From Thermoleophilia bacterium (GTDB taxonomy: Bacteria; Actinomycetota; Thermoleophilia; Solirubrobacterales; 70-9), in contig JAENWT010000002.1 of the NCBI GenBank assembly GCA_016650125.1, forward strand, positions 124,001 to 188,000: a stretch of 64,000 nucleotides of DNA, in the 5' to 3' direction. The translations under genes and the position numbers were made by a program. Shown here one piece after another: positions 1 through 10,783 of this stretch. Positions within the stretch are counted from its first letter, which is position 1. Every line of letters begins with the position of its first letter. The notes below the pieces were generated by a model. The model saw only the letters and a program-made list of their open reading frames with translations. It searched no databases and was not told the DNA's origin.

Positions 1-37
1 CCACGTGGGGTCCCTCTCTGCGGACTAAGATGGCGCC

Positions 38-1063
<1,026 letters not shown>

Positions 1064-1073
1064 GATTGAGGCG

Positions 1074-1739
1074 ATGGTCACAAAGTCCGTCGCCGACGCC
1101 GAAGCCGCCGCGAATGAAGCGGCCCGCATCATCGAGATCGCCGCGACCGCGGCGATCAACGAACGCGGCAGCTTCAACCTCGCGGTCAGTGGTGGCAAGA
1201 CGCCCTGGCGCACGCTGGAGATCCTCGCCGACAGCTCGCTGAACTGGTCGAAGACCTCGCTGTTCCAGGTTGACGAGCGGATCGCTCCGACCGGCAGCCC
1301 GGAGCGCAACCTGACCCACCTGGTGCTCAGTCTGCCGCTCATGTGCCAGGCGGCGATCCGGCCGATGCCGGTCGGCGCGGAGGACCTCGAGACCGCTGCC
1401 CAGATCTACGAGTATTCACTGCCCGAGCGTTTGGACCTGATCCACCTCGGACTGGGGCCGGACGGGCACACCGCCTCTCTGATCCCCGGTGACCCGGTGT
1501 TGGACGTGACCGACCGCGCCGTGGCTCTGACCGTCGGCGAGTACCAGGGCACTCGGCGCATGACCCTCACCTATCCGCCGCTGAACGCCGCCCGGAAGAT
1601 TCTCTTCCTGGTGACCGGCGACGGCAAGGAAGACGCCCTGAAGAAGCTGATCGCGAAGGACCCGGAGATTCCGGCGGGCCGCGTCGACAACAGCGACATG
1701 CTCACGGTCACGGACCTCAGCCAGGAATCGCTGGCTTGA
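1074..1739 (+). CDS. pgl: 6-phosphogluconolactonase
   Basis: Hydrolyses 6-phosphogluconolactone, the step before Gnd. The ATG at 1074 lies just after the gnd stop and gives 221 residues, the usual family size; an earlier in-frame start would run back into gnd. Visible motifs are SGGKTP (39-44), DERIAPTGSPERNL (67-80) and GLGPDGHTASLIPG (126-139), the sugar-isomerase-like active-site loops of the Pgl/DevB family. It is cotranscribed with gnd and its stop overlaps the start of the next gene. Confidence 0.93.
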   Translation: MVTKSVADAEAAANEAARIIEIAATAAINERGSFNLAVSGGKTPWRTLEILADSSLNWSKTSLFQVDERIAPTGSPERNLTHLVLSLPLMCQAAIRPMPVGAEDLETAAQIYEYSLPERLDLIHLGLGPDGHTASLIPGDPVLDVTDRAVALTVGEYQGTRRMTLTYPPLNAARKILFLVTGDGKEDALKKLIAKDPEIPAGRVDNSDMLTVTDLSQESLA

Positions 1740-2398
1740 CTTCGATCAGGGAGGCCGGGCGGGAGCAGCGGTATGGCCTGACGCTGATCCTCATCCTGAG
1801 TTCGCTGATCTTCATCATGGCCGCGCCGAACGGGACTTGGTCCGATCTGACCGCCCTGGCCCTGCTCGGTGGGTCCCTGCTGGCTTCACTCAGGGCTGCG
1901 CGCTCGAATCGCTACTTACGGATCGCCTGTGCGGTGCTGGTCGCCCTGGCCTTGATCTTCGCGTTGTTTCAGGCCCTTTTCACCGACGACAACAGCGAAC
2001 TGTTCGTACGTATGGCCAGTCTTTTCCTCGTGGTGCTGGCCACCCCCGTGATGGTTCACGGCATGGCCCGTCAGGTCAAGCGGGAGAAGCAGGTCACGAT
2101 CTTCACGATGCTGGGCGTACTCTGCATCTACCTGCTGATGGCGCTGGCATTTGCCGAGGCATTCGGACTGATCCAGGTAATCGAAGATGAACCCTTCTTC
2201 CGGAATGGCCAGGGAGCGGAGGATCTTTCGAACTATCTCTACTTCAGCATCACCACGATCACCACGGCCGGACTGGGCGACTTTTCGCCTGCTGGTGACC
2301 TCGGCCGGTCTTTGACCGGAGGCGAGGCGCTGATCGGTCAGATCTATCTGGTCACCGTGGTCGCGGTGATAGTCGCCAACCTCGGGCGCCGTCGCTGA
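1736..2398 (+). CDS. two-pore-helix type potassium/ion channel protein
   Basis: Membrane protein of 220 residues. The TTG start at 1736 overlaps the pgl stop in TTGA, which indicates translational coupling. Hydrophobic segments are near residues 14-30, 38-53, 62-83, 94-112, 121-143 and 199-216. Between the last two lies a pore loop with TAGLGD (177-182) in the place of the K+ filter TVGYGD, so it belongs to the Ion_trans_2 group, with a degenerate filter. There is no RCK domain. Ion selectivity is uncertain because of the filter change. Its coupling to pentose-phosphate genes has no obvious functional explanation. Confidence 0.75.
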   Translation: MTSIREAGREQRYGLTLILILSSLIFIMAAPNGTWSDLTALALLGGSLLASLRAARSNRYLRIACAVLVALALIFALFQALFTDDNSELFVRMASLFLVVLATPVMVHGMARQVKREKQVTIFTMLGVLCIYLLMALAFAEAFGLIQVIEDEPFFRNGQGAEDLSNYLYFSITTITTAGLGDFSPAGDLGRSLTGGEALIGQIYLVTVVAVIVANLGRRR

Positions 2399-2442
2399 TC
2401 CCTCGAACCGCATCTGACCGGGCCGCTTAATAGGATGACCGG

Positions 2443-3027
2443 GTGAGCCGCCGCCGACTGAAGCCCGATGAACGCAGGGCAGAGATCATCGGAGCGGCGA
2501 TCCGCAGTTTCACCTCGCAGCCCTACACCGAGGTCTCGATGGCGGAGATCGCCGACGAGGCCGACGCCAGCCGCGCCCTGCTGACCCATTACTACGGTGA
2601 CAAGGAAGCCCTCTACGCGGCGGTCATCCATTACCTGATCGACCAGCTCGAATCGATGGTGCGCACCGACCTCGACCTCAGCGGGCGCGAGCTGATCGAC
2701 GCCAATCTGACCTCGCTGCTCGATCTGCTCATCTCCCAGCGTGAAGCCGCCGTGTCCTTCTTCAACGGCGGACCGGCCGGTCGGGACGTCGACGTGTCCG
2801 GCGCGATCGAGGATCTCAACTCCCATCTGGTCTCGCGCATCCTCCAGAATCATTTCGGCAGTGACGACGCACCCCCGGCGACCCGCCTCGCCGTGCTGGG
2901 ATTCGTCGGCTTCGGCTCGTCGGTCATCTTCGACTGGCTCCAGAACGAGACCATTTCCCGTGACGAGCTGCACGAACTGCTTGCCACGAATCTGGAAAAC
3001 GCGCTCGCGACAAAGGACGGGGGCTGA
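2443..3027 (+). CDS. TetR/AcrR-family transcriptional regulator
   Basis: A 194-residue regulator starting at GTG 2443. The N-terminal helix-turn-helix is at about residues 33-52 (MAEIADEADASRALLTHYYG), followed by an alpha-helical ligand-binding half typical of TetR proteins. Its stop TGA overlaps the ATG of the downstream antiporter (TGATGG), so it probably regulates, or is at least coexpressed with, that transporter. The ligand is unknown. Confidence 0.88.
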   Translation: MSRRRLKPDERRAEIIGAAIRSFTSQPYTEVSMAEIADEADASRALLTHYYGDKEALYAAVIHYLIDQLESMVRTDLDLSGRELIDANLTSLLDLLISQREAAVSFFNGGPAGRDVDVSGAIEDLNSHLVSRILQNHFGSDDAPPATRLAVLGFVGFGSSVIFDWLQNETISRDELHELLATNLENALATKDGG

Positions 3028-4811
3028 TGGACGACATTCTTCTTGGGCTCTGCCTGGTGGTCGTGCTGGCGGTACTCGCCCGGCTGATCGCCACCGTCAT
3101 CCGGGTGCCGGCGATCGTCCCGCTCCTGGTCATCGGGGTCCTGGCCGGTACTTCGGTCACAGGCCTGATCGATCCCGAGAAGCTGCTGGGCGACGCGCTC
3201 TCGCCGGCGGTCCAGATCGCGGTCGGCCTGATCCTCTTCGAAGGCGCTCTCAGCCTGAAGCGCGAAGAACTCGCGGCCGGCGTGCGGCCGGCGGTGATCC
3301 GGCTGGTCACCCTGGGGGTGCTGATCACCTGGGTGATCGCGACGCTCGCGGTCGTCTGGCTGTTCGACCTTCCCCACCCGATCTCCGTCCTGATCGGCGC
3401 CGTGCTGATCGTGTCCGGCCCGACCGTGGTGATCCCGATCCTCGAATTCATCAACCCGTCGGCCCACGTGCGCTCGGTGCTGAAGTGGGAAGGCATCCTG
3501 ATCGACCCGATCGGCGCGATCATCGCGGTGGTCGTCTTCGGTTCGTTGGCGGTGGATCACGGCAAGGTCGCGATCGACCTGGTCGAGATCGTGCTGTCGC
3601 TGGGCGCCGGCGCCCTCGCCGGCGCCGCGGCGGCGTTCGTGCTCATGCCGATACTCGGTACCCGCAAGCTGGCCGCCCGCGACAAAGTCGCCGCCACCCT
3701 GATGCTCGTCGTGGCGAGCTTCGCGGCGGCCGATGCCATGTTTGCTGATTCCGGCCTGATCGCGACCGTCGCCATGGGCCTCGTCCTCGCCAATCAGAGG
3801 AAGGTCAAGACCGACTACATCGTCGAGTTCAAGGAGACCCTGGTGCCGATCCTGGTCGGCATCCTGTTCATCCTCCTGGCGGCGAACGTCGACGTGCAGA
3901 CAGTGATCGACCTCGGCTGGAGGGGTCTGGCGCTGGTGGCGATCCTCGTGGTGGTGGTCAGGCCGCTGGCTGTCGCGACCCTCTTCGGACTGCCTTTCAG
4001 CGGGCGGGAACGCACGTTCTTCGCGGCGATGGCCCCGCGCGGCGTCGTCGCGGCGTCGACCGCCTCGGCCTTCGGGCTGGAACTGACCCAGCAGGGGGTA
4101 AAAGGAGCCGAGATGGTCATCCCGATCACCTTCTTCGTGATCGTCGGCACGGTCTTCATCTATGCCCTCGGGTCGCCTTATCTGGCGCGCGCCCTCGGGC
4201 TCTCCGATGAGCAACCGCCATCCCTGATTTTCCTGGGGGCACCGCACTGGGCGGTAGCCCTGGGCGCGGCTGTGACCGAGGCGGGGGCCGAGGTGCGTTT
4301 CTGGACCGACGACGAAGGCCGCGCCAGGGACGTCGAGGAGTCGGGGATGACCGCTTTCGGCGGTCCGCTCGACCCCCATTCGGACCAGGCGACCGAGGTT
4401 CTGGAGACGAGTCCGACGGTGGTAATGGCCAGCGACGACGACACCCTCAACCAGTCGCTCGCTTTCCAGCTCGCCGAGATCTATGAGCCCGACCAGATCT
4501 ACCGCCTGCGGTCGCCCGAAGACAGGGCTCCGCTCATGCATTCCACCGCCATGCTGCTGTTCGGTTCGCAGGAGGCGACCGACGAAATCGACCGCAGACT
4601 GGCCTCGGGAGACGTGATGAAGGTTCTCGATCCCGGCGAGCAGTTGCCCGAAGGTTCAATCCCGCTTGCGTCGATCAAGCTGCGGCGCGGATCGTCGCCG
4701 GCGACCATCCGGATGGCCAGTACCCGGTCCGACCACCTGATCGGCCCGACCGCCCGCCTGGTAGCGCTCACTCCGGCCGGATCAGCCGGAGTTTTTCGAG
4801 CCGGAGCCTGA
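3027..4811 (+). CDS. CPA1-type Na+(K+)/H+ antiporter with C-terminal TrkA-like domain
   Basis: A 594-residue integral membrane antiporter. Residues 1 to about 390 contain roughly a dozen hydrophobic helices with the sodium/hydrogen exchanger pattern (for example the ADSG segment and the helices around FEGALSLKREEL). Residues about 395-594 form a soluble nucleotide-binding-like domain (LIFLGAPHWAVALGAAV) resembling TrkA-N/RCK gating domains. It is translationally coupled to the TetR gene. Its last 30 bases overlap the convergent gene that ends at 4782. The transported ion cannot be decided from sequence. Confidence 0.85.
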   Translation: MDDILLGLCLVVVLAVLARLIATVIRVPAIVPLLVIGVLAGTSVTGLIDPEKLLGDALSPAVQIAVGLILFEGALSLKREELAAGVRPAVIRLVTLGVLITWVIATLAVVWLFDLPHPISVLIGAVLIVSGPTVVIPILEFINPSAHVRSVLKWEGILIDPIGAIIAVVVFGSLAVDHGKVAIDLVEIVLSLGAGALAGAAAAFVLMPILGTRKLAARDKVAATLMLVVASFAAADAMFADSGLIATVAMGLVLANQRKVKTDYIVEFKETLVPILVGILFILLAANVDVQTVIDLGWRGLALVAILVVVVRPLAVATLFGLPFSGRERTFFAAMAPRGVVAASTASAFGLELTQQGVKGAEMVIPITFFVIVGTVFIYALGSPYLARALGLSDEQPPSLIFLGAPHWAVALGAAVTEAGAEVRFWTDDEGRARDVEESGMTAFGGPLDPHSDQATEVLETSPTVVMASDDDTLNQSLAFQLAEIYEPDQIYRLRSPEDRAPLMHSTAMLLFGSQEATDEIDRRLASGDVMKVLDPGEQLPEGSIPLASIKLRRGSSPATIRMASTRSDHLIGPTARLVALTPAGSAGVFRAGA

Positions 4812-7238
4812 GCCGGCCTTCGGCTCGGTTCCGGGGGAGGCGTTCGACTTCGCGCCGGTCGCCGGCCCGACCGGATCCTTGCTGCCGCGCTGATCGTCCT
4901 TGAAGGACTCGTTCCGCCGGAAGTAGTCGACCCATTTGTCGCAGATGCCGGACATCGGGACCTTGGTCCGCGGGCCCGTGCGCATCGCGACGATGCGTCC
5001 CATCTTGGTCTGGCGCGAATAGCCGGTCACCCGCTGCAGGAACGACGGCGATGTCGATTTGGCCACGAAGGTGGTCGTCCCATCGCTGGTCACGTCGAGC
5101 AGGCCGGCCGGCCAGAACTGTCCGCTGCTGCCGATGTCGATGTTGGCGAGGCGCTGGCCGTCGAGCGAGGCCTCCATTTTGCGAGTGCGGTAGCCGGGCG
5201 CGCCGAGCGTGAAGCCGGCGGGGGAGAAGTACTGGATCGAGATCCGCCACCGGCCCTTGCCGAGCTCCAGGTCCAGCGACGCGCTCTCGCCGGCGTTCAG
5301 GTCCGGGTTGGGCAGCCAGTCCGACCGCAGGCCGACCACGGCCTCCGGCATCAGGCTCGCGACCCCGTCGACCTCCGTCGAGTAGTACTTGCCGCCTTCG
5401 TTGTCGCAGTCGACCAGCTTGGCGGCCATCGTCCGTTCGTTCAGGATCGGTCGGCCGAAGGCGAGGTCGGCGCGTTGCCAGAGGATGTACGAGGGAGTGC
5501 GGGCGACCTGCTCGTAGAACGGCGGCACCTTGCTGGTCCAGCCGGCCGCGGTGGTGATCACGTAGCGGAAGTTCTGAAGGGTCTGCTCGTCGAACGAGTC
5601 GAAATCGATCGCCGCCATGCCGGACTCGTCCTGGAAGGGTTTGCGCTCATTCGCGATCACGTCCGGGTCGGGGAACTCGGTCAGCGGCACGCCCACCTTG
5701 GCCCCGCTCAGGTAATACGGGGCGAACCGGTCCTGGTCGCCGTAAAGGACGGTCTGGCCGAGCACGTAGGGCTGGAACTTGTCGAGCTCCTTGGCTCGGC
5801 CCGGCGGCGACACCGAGGCGTCGCGCAAGACCATCAGGCTCGAGGCCCCGGCACTGATCACAAAGACCGCGGTCAGCGTGATCCATGCCCCGTACTCCAT
5901 GCCCTGGCTCGGCTTCCAGTCGCGGCTGAGGCCGCTCAGCAGGGCGGTGAGGATGACCACCATCGTGATCGGGGCGCTGATCACCAGCGCCTTGGCCAGC
6001 GAGTAGTCACCGACCCAGAGGAGCGAGATCCCGTAGAGCACGGCGCAGGCGATGAAGGCCAGGGGGTAGACCGACCGCGGTTGCTTGCGCCACCACCAGA
6101 GGGAGACGACCAGGGCCAGCAGGCCGATCGCCGCCATCAGTCCCGGCAGCGGGGTCGAGCCGTCGCCGGCGAGGCGGTAGTCGGAGGTGAGCCAGACGCC
6201 GAACTCCTCGATCACCGAGACCGGCCCGAAGGCGCCGCTGGTCGCCACCTCGGAGAAGGCGTCGCCGAACCCGAACGGCCCCCAGAAGGCGAGCGCTGAA
6301 AGCAGGCCGAGCACGATCAGGGTCGTGACCAGGACGACCGGCCGTGCCAGGTAACCAAGGATCGCCCGGGGGGCGACCTTCGCCCTCATCGACGGGTCGG
6401 CCAGCACCCAGATGATCAGCACAGCAAACGGCCAGGCGAGGCCGGGGAAGCTGTAGGTGAAGACGATGCCGAGCAGCAGCACGATCAGCGGAGTGGTCGC
6501 CTTGAGCCGCTCCCGCCCCCCGGCCGGCAGCGGGGTCACCTGCGGCAGGCAGACCACGAAGGCGAGCAGGAACATGGCCGCGGCCAGCTCCTTGAAGGCG
6601 CCCTGCACGAAATAGGAGGCCATCAGGTAGGGCAGGCCGACCAGCAGCGCGGCCAGCAGCCGCCGCCAGTTGCCGAGCTTCTCGAGTGCCGCCCAGGCGG
6701 TCATCACCGTCAGCACGGCGATCGCCATCACCTGCCCGATGAAGACCGGGCCGAGAGAGATCTTCGGAATGAAGGAAAGTGCGGTCGCCAGTCCGTGCGG
6801 TCCGAGCGGGTAGCCGTCGGACGGCTCAGTGCCGAATCCCGAGCGCAGCCATTCGGCCCAGGCCAGGTGGAGGCCGAGGTCGTTGTTGTAGCCCATGCCG
6901 AGTAGGCCCCAGTGGCCGGTCACGGCAAAGGGAATCGAGGTGATGGCGACCGTCAGAACCGCGGCGGCCCAGAAGAACGGGGAGCGCGGCACGTCATCGA
7001 GGCTGATCCGGCGGATCAGGAAGATCGAGCCGGCGACCAGCAGGACGACGCCGAGGACCAGGACCGTGTGGGTGCCGGGAATCCGCGCCAGCAGGCCTTG
7101 CGAAGTCATCACTCCGGCGAATCCGACCGCCGGTTCGAGCCCGTTCCATTTCTCGCGGCCGGTGGCCAGCATGATCGCGCGGCCCACCAGGAGGGAGAGC
7201 CCCACGATCACCACGATTGAAAGGAAGGTACTCGGCAT
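4782..7238 (-). CDS. large multi-spanning membrane protein, possible GT-C type glycosyltransferase
   Basis: An 818-residue protein whose first 460 or so residues are about a dozen hydrophobic helices. An early acidic motif, NNDLGLHLAWAEWL, sits in an outer loop, as in GT-C lipid-linked sugar transferases. Residues about 470-780 form an extracytoplasmic domain with beta-rich, carbohydrate-module-like character. The C terminus is a low-complexity Gly/Ser/Lys tail. It follows the MBL-fold gene by 6 bases and is probably in the same transcript. The tail overlaps the antiporter gene by 30 bases on the other strand. The glycosyltransferase suggestion rests only on topology and one loop. Confidence 0.7.
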   Translation of the reverse strand: MPSTFLSIVVIVGLSLLVGRAIMLATGREKWNGLEPAVGFAGVMTSQGLLARIPGTHTVLVLGVVLLVAGSIFLIRRISLDDVPRSPFFWAAAVLTVAITSIPFAVTGHWGLLGMGYNNDLGLHLAWAEWLRSGFGTEPSDGYPLGPHGLATALSFIPKISLGPVFIGQVMAIAVLTVMTAWAALEKLGNWRRLLAALLVGLPYLMASYFVQGAFKELAAAMFLLAFVVCLPQVTPLPAGGRERLKATTPLIVLLLGIVFTYSFPGLAWPFAVLIIWVLADPSMRAKVAPRAILGYLARPVVLVTTLIVLGLLSALAFWGPFGFGDAFSEVATSGAFGPVSVIEEFGVWLTSDYRLAGDGSTPLPGLMAAIGLLALVVSLWWWRKQPRSVYPLAFIACAVLYGISLLWVGDYSLAKALVISAPITMVVILTALLSGLSRDWKPSQGMEYGAWITLTAVFVISAGASSLMVLRDASVSPPGRAKELDKFQPYVLGQTVLYGDQDRFAPYYLSGAKVGVPLTEFPDPDVIANERKPFQDESGMAAIDFDSFDEQTLQNFRYVITTAAGWTSKVPPFYEQVARTPSYILWQRADLAFGRPILNERTMAAKLVDCDNEGGKYYSTEVDGVASLMPEAVVGLRSDWLPNPDLNAGESASLDLELGKGRWRISIQYFSPAGFTLGAPGYRTRKMEASLDGQRLANIDIGSSGQFWPAGLLDVTSDGTTTFVAKSTSPSFLQRVTGYSRQTKMGRIVAMRTGPRTKVPMSGICDKWVDYFRRNESFKDDQRGSKDPVGPATGAKSNASPGTEPKAGSGSGSKNSG

Positions 7239-7244
7239 GTTGGC

Positions 7245-7982
7245 TTAGTACTTGTCGGCCGCGGCCATCAGGACATCGGTCAGGTCCGGCGCCCGCAGCG
7301 GCGCTTCGTGGCCGGTGAACACCGTGGTCGGTTTGAGTGCGGCCAGTTTGCGGACCGAGTCCTTGGCCTTCTGGTGGTCCCAGGCAAAAGCAGGATGGGG
7401 CACGCTTGCTTCGCCATGGGGCAGGGGCTTGAGTTTGGCGGAATCAACCACGTAGATCGTGTCGCTGACCACGGCAGTCCGGTCCGATTCCCGCCAGAGC
7501 CCGATCAGGCCGGGGGCGTGACCGGGGAAGTGGACGACTTCGAAGCCGGCCACTGAGTCGCCCTCCTCGACGGTGCCGGCGACTTCGACCGCGCCGCCGT
7601 CCCACCACCGGAGCATCGCCGGGTAGATCAGACGCACCGGATATGGCATCAGGGAAAGGTCGAAATAGGGAGGCATGAAGGCATCGGATTCGGCATCCGC
7701 GACCTCGTCGGGGTGGCAATAAACCGGCGGGCCGAGCTTCGGCGCGGTGCCGCGGTGGTCGCAGTGGCCGTGGCCGAGCACGATCCGGTCGACCCCGCCG
7801 AGTTCCTGGGCCACTCTCCGGTTGGCGCGGAGCATCATTCGGCTGCCGGCATCGAACTGGACGATCTTGCCGTCCGGGCCGCGCAGGAAGTAGATGTTCA
7901 TGGCCTTTTTCAGATCACCGCGCAGGACGAAGATGCCATCGCCCACTTCTTCGAGTCCTTTTGGTGTCATGTTCTTTTCCAT
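7245..7982 (-). CDS. MBL-fold metallo-hydrolase
   Basis: A 245-residue metallo-beta-lactamase-fold hydrolase. The zinc motif HGHCDH is at residues 71-76, with further metal-site histidines in the segments VVHFPGHAPG and VFTGHEAP. The ATG at 7982 is chosen because AAGGAG lies just upstream; an earlier in-frame start would add 36 residues without family character. No signal peptide is seen, so it acts in the cytosol. The substrate is unknown: glyoxalase II, lactonase and similar activities share this fold. It heads a two-gene minus-strand unit with the large membrane protein. Confidence 0.85.
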   Translation of the reverse strand: MEKNMTPKGLEEVGDGIFVLRGDLKKAMNIYFLRGPDGKIVQFDAGSRMMLRANRRVAQELGGVDRIVLGHGHCDHRGTAPKLGPPVYCHPDEVADAESDAFMPPYFDLSLMPYPVRLIYPAMLRWWDGGAVEVAGTVEEGDSVAGFEVVHFPGHAPGLIGLWRESDRTAVVSDTIYVVDSAKLKPLPHGEASVPHPAFAWDHQKAKDSVRKLAALKPTTVFTGHEAPLRAPDLTDVLMAAADKY

Positions 7983-8025
7983 TCTTCTACGCTCCTTGTA
8001 GATGCCGGCCCACTGGAGAATCCTG

Positions 8026-8151
8026 ATGCTCGTGATCTGCCTGTTTCTGGTCGCGTCGGTCGCGATCGGAGCGTTCAAACTGGCGAGCACTCCGACCGAG
8101 ATCCTCGGCGCCGGATTTCAGGGCCTGCCCAAGTCCGAGTTTCCCAGATAG
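8026..8151 (+). CDS. possible small single-pass membrane protein
   Basis: A 41-residue reading frame starting at ATG 8026 with GGAG seven bases upstream; an alternative ATG at 8002 would give 49 residues. Residues 1 to about 18 (MLVICLFLVASVAIGAF) are a strongly hydrophobic helix, followed by a short polar tail ending SEFPR. It is divergent from the MBL-fold gene and precedes the universal stress protein. It is not recognised, and the ribosome site plus membrane helix are the only support. Confidence 0.35.
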   Translation: MLVICLFLVASVAIGAFKLASTPTEILGAGFQGLPKSEFPR

Positions 8152-8246
8152 TGTTGCTTTGAAGACATGGCCGCGCATCGTATTGATCGCCGGGGCCACT
8201 AGTAGCATTGAAACGAATCGTCCCAGTAATCGAGGATGGGAGTCGC

Positions 8247-8696
8247 GTGGCCCTGTTTAAGCGAATTGTGGTTGGTACCGATGGTTCGGACTCGGCGCGG
8301 GAGGCCGTCCGCCAGGCCGCCAACCTGGCCCAGTTGACCGGCGCCGACCTCGACGTGGTCAGCGCCTATGAACCGGTGCCGAGCAGTCGGTCTTCGGCCG
8401 AAGCGGCCGGCGCCCCGGCCGACGTGGCCCACGAGTTCGGGCCGCGCGAAGACGTCAACTTCGCCCTTGACGGTGCCGCCGGCATCGCCAAGGACTTCGA
8501 CGTCGAGATCACAAGACATCCGCTCGATGGGGATGCCGCCGACGCGATCATCCAGGTCGCCAAAGACACAGGCGCCGACCTGATCGTCGTCGGCAACAAG
8601 GGCATGACCGGAGCCAAGAGATTCCTGCTCGGGTCCGTACCGAACAAGGTCTCGCATCACTCGCCTTGCTCGGTAATCATCGTTCACACCACCTGA
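8247..8696 (+). CDS. universal stress protein (UspA family)
   Basis: A 149-residue single-domain UspA protein. The GTG at 8247 follows GGATGGGAG and starts directly before the first strand, KRIVVGTDGSDSA. The C-terminal ATP-binding signature of the GNKGMTGAKRFLLGSV type is present, so it is probably an ATP-binding member. It is transcribed alone and is followed by a repeat-rich intergenic stretch. The stress or signal involved is not evident. Confidence 0.9.
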   Translation: MALFKRIVVGTDGSDSAREAVRQAANLAQLTGADLDVVSAYEPVPSSRSSAEAAGAPADVAHEFGPREDVNFALDGAAGIAKDFDVEITRHPLDGDAADAIIQVAKDTGADLIVVGNKGMTGAKRFLLGSVPNKVSHHSPCSVIIVHTT

Positions 8697-8734
8697 ACTT
8701 TGGAGGCGGGCGGCGCACGGCGGGTCCCTATGCA

Positions 8735-8856
8735 CGCCTGGACTTCGTCGACGCTCGCTCGGCTTGCTCATTGACGCAAGTCAAATCGCGTCGCCGGCTC
8801 GCTTTCTCCTCGCCAGCCGCGCCTAGGGCCTCCGCCTTACACCACCCTCAACAGAG
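8735..8856. repeat. dispersed multi-block intergenic element, copy A
   Basis: Lies between the uspA-type gene and the convergent subtilisin gene. It holds three blocks also found at 11023: GCCTGGACTTCGTCGACGC (8736-8754), CTCCTCGCCAGCC (8806-8818) and CACCACCCTCAACAG (8840-8854). The first two are separated by the same distance (52 bases, start to end) in both copies; the second gap is 21-22. The sequence between the blocks differs between copies. Confidence 0.6.
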
Positions 8857-8858
8857 GG

Positions 8859-10211
8859 TCATGGAACATCTGGGTTTACGGCCCGGCCGAGATTCATGAT
8901 GCCTGCTCCGAATCCTGATGTCGGATCGTCCTTGGCGTAGTCGGGCAGGCGGGCCGTTCCGAGCAGGCGTTCCTTTACCTGGCGGGGGCCCTTGCCGTCC
9001 TTGAGCACGTCACTGGCGATGATCATGGCGGCGCCGGCGGAGACGTGGGCTGCGGCCATCGAAGTGCCTTTCCATCCGGGCTCGATGCCGAACCAGGTGG
9101 GGTTGTGGCCGACCATGCCGACCTGGAGCACCGGCCGGTTGCCATTCCGGTAGGGGCAGCCGTTGGTGGTTGCGCCGCCACCGGGGGCGGCGATATCGAC
9201 TGAGGTGCTGTGGAACGAGTAGTTGCCGATGCAGCCGGACTCGGTCGAACCGCCGACGCTGATCACCTGGGGGGCGGTAGCAGGCAATGAAGGACAGGCC
9301 TGCGCTCCTTTGTTGCCGTCGGAGCCGACCAGGACGACGCCCTTGGTGTGGGCGTAGGTCAGCGCGTCTTCGAGGGAGGGGACTTCGATGCCGCAGGCGA
9401 AGTTGATCGACATGCTGATCACCTGGGCACCGTGATCGGTGGCCCAGCGGATACCCGCGGTGATGTTCTCGGTCGAGCCGTAGCCGTTCGCGTCCATCAC
9501 CCGGACGGGGATGAGCTTCGCGCCGTAGGCGATGCCGGTCAAGCCGCGGTTGTTGTTGGTGCTCTGACTAATCGTCGAGGAAACGTGGGTGCCGTGGCCG
9601 TTGCGATCGAGCGGGATGCGATCGTCGTCGACGAAGTCATGACCTGGCAGGAAGGTGCGAGCGGACAGGTCCGGGTCGCGCTGGTAGTGGCGGCCGTAGT
9701 TCCGGTAAGCGATGCCGGTGTCGAGCACCGCTACCCGGACTCCGCGGGCGCCAGGGCGACCGGCCTGCCGCAATTCGCGCCAGGCCCTGACCGCATTGAT
9801 GCCGCCGAGCGATTGATGGCCGGAGGAAGCCCCGGAGCCGCAGAGGCTCAGGCAAGGCAGGAAGTTCCACTGTTTGAGCTGCCAGCCGCCTCGCTGGCCG
9901 CGGTTCGTCGGGTTCACGCCGGGATCATTCGGCAGCCAGGCGGAGATCCGGGCGACATAATTCGGGGTGGCGTGAACGACCGCCGGCTTCGCCTCGAGCT
10001 TTTCGGCGAGGGCCTTGACGTTCACGTCTTCGCCGACTTCGACCGTTTCCGGCTCGGCGGCGCCCTTGTACTGGACGATCAGCTCGCCCGGAACGAATGG
10101 TTCCCCCGGCTCGATCGCCGGCTGGGGGGCCGGGTCCGCCGCCGCGGAGAAGCCAGGAAAGGCAAGCAGGCAAGCCAGGACCGCCGCCAGAGGCAGCAGG
10201 CAGAGCTTCAT
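8859..10211 (-). CDS. secreted subtilisin-like serine peptidase (S8 family)
   Basis: A 450-residue exported protease. It begins with a signal peptide, MKLCLLPLAAVLACLLA, with likely cleavage after SAAA near residue 25. Residues about 40-90 are a short inhibitor_I9-like propeptide (LIVQYKG, VVHATPNYVARI). The catalytic triad is visible: Asp164 in VAVLDTGIA, His206 in NGHGTHV and Ser384 in GTSMAAAH. The ATG at 10211 is preferred over an upstream TTG because the signal peptide starts there. It is divergent from tadA. No C-terminal anchor is seen, so it is probably released or cell-wall associated. Confidence 0.93.
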   Translation of the reverse strand: MKLCLLPLAAVLACLLAFPGFSAAADPAPQPAIEPGEPFVPGELIVQYKGAAEPETVEVGEDVNVKALAEKLEAKPAVVHATPNYVARISAWLPNDPGVNPTNRGQRGGWQLKQWNFLPCLSLCGSGASSGHQSLGGINAVRAWRELRQAGRPGARGVRVAVLDTGIAYRNYGRHYQRDPDLSARTFLPGHDFVDDDRIPLDRNGHGTHVSSTISQSTNNNRGLTGIAYGAKLIPVRVMDANGYGSTENITAGIRWATDHGAQVISMSINFACGIEVPSLEDALTYAHTKGVVLVGSDGNKGAQACPSLPATAPQVISVGGSTESGCIGNYSFHSTSVDIAAPGGGATTNGCPYRNGNRPVLQVGMVGHNPTWFGIEPGWKGTSMAAAHVSAGAAMIIASDVLKDGKGPRQVKERLLGTARLPDYAKDDPTSGFGAGIMNLGRAVNPDVP

Positions 10212-10322
10212 TCGGGATGTGAAAGGGCCAGATCCGGGCATCAAGGAACCGGGCTGAAATCGGCCCGGTAACTAAAGAACACCAGAGCGACCGGCGAGTT
10301 GCTCGTCTCGTACGCTACGAGT

Positions 10323-10775
<453 letters not shown>

Positions 10776-10783
10776 CCTGACTG

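Noticed and set aside
2850-4541. A long minus-strand frame opposite the antiporter
   Set aside because: Composition is His/Arg/Asp-rich without any domain, typical of antisense of a high-GC gene.
8885-8895. Third matching block of the multi-block element next to copy A
   Set aside because: It lies inside the subtilisin coding sequence and at a different spacing, so it is probably chance.
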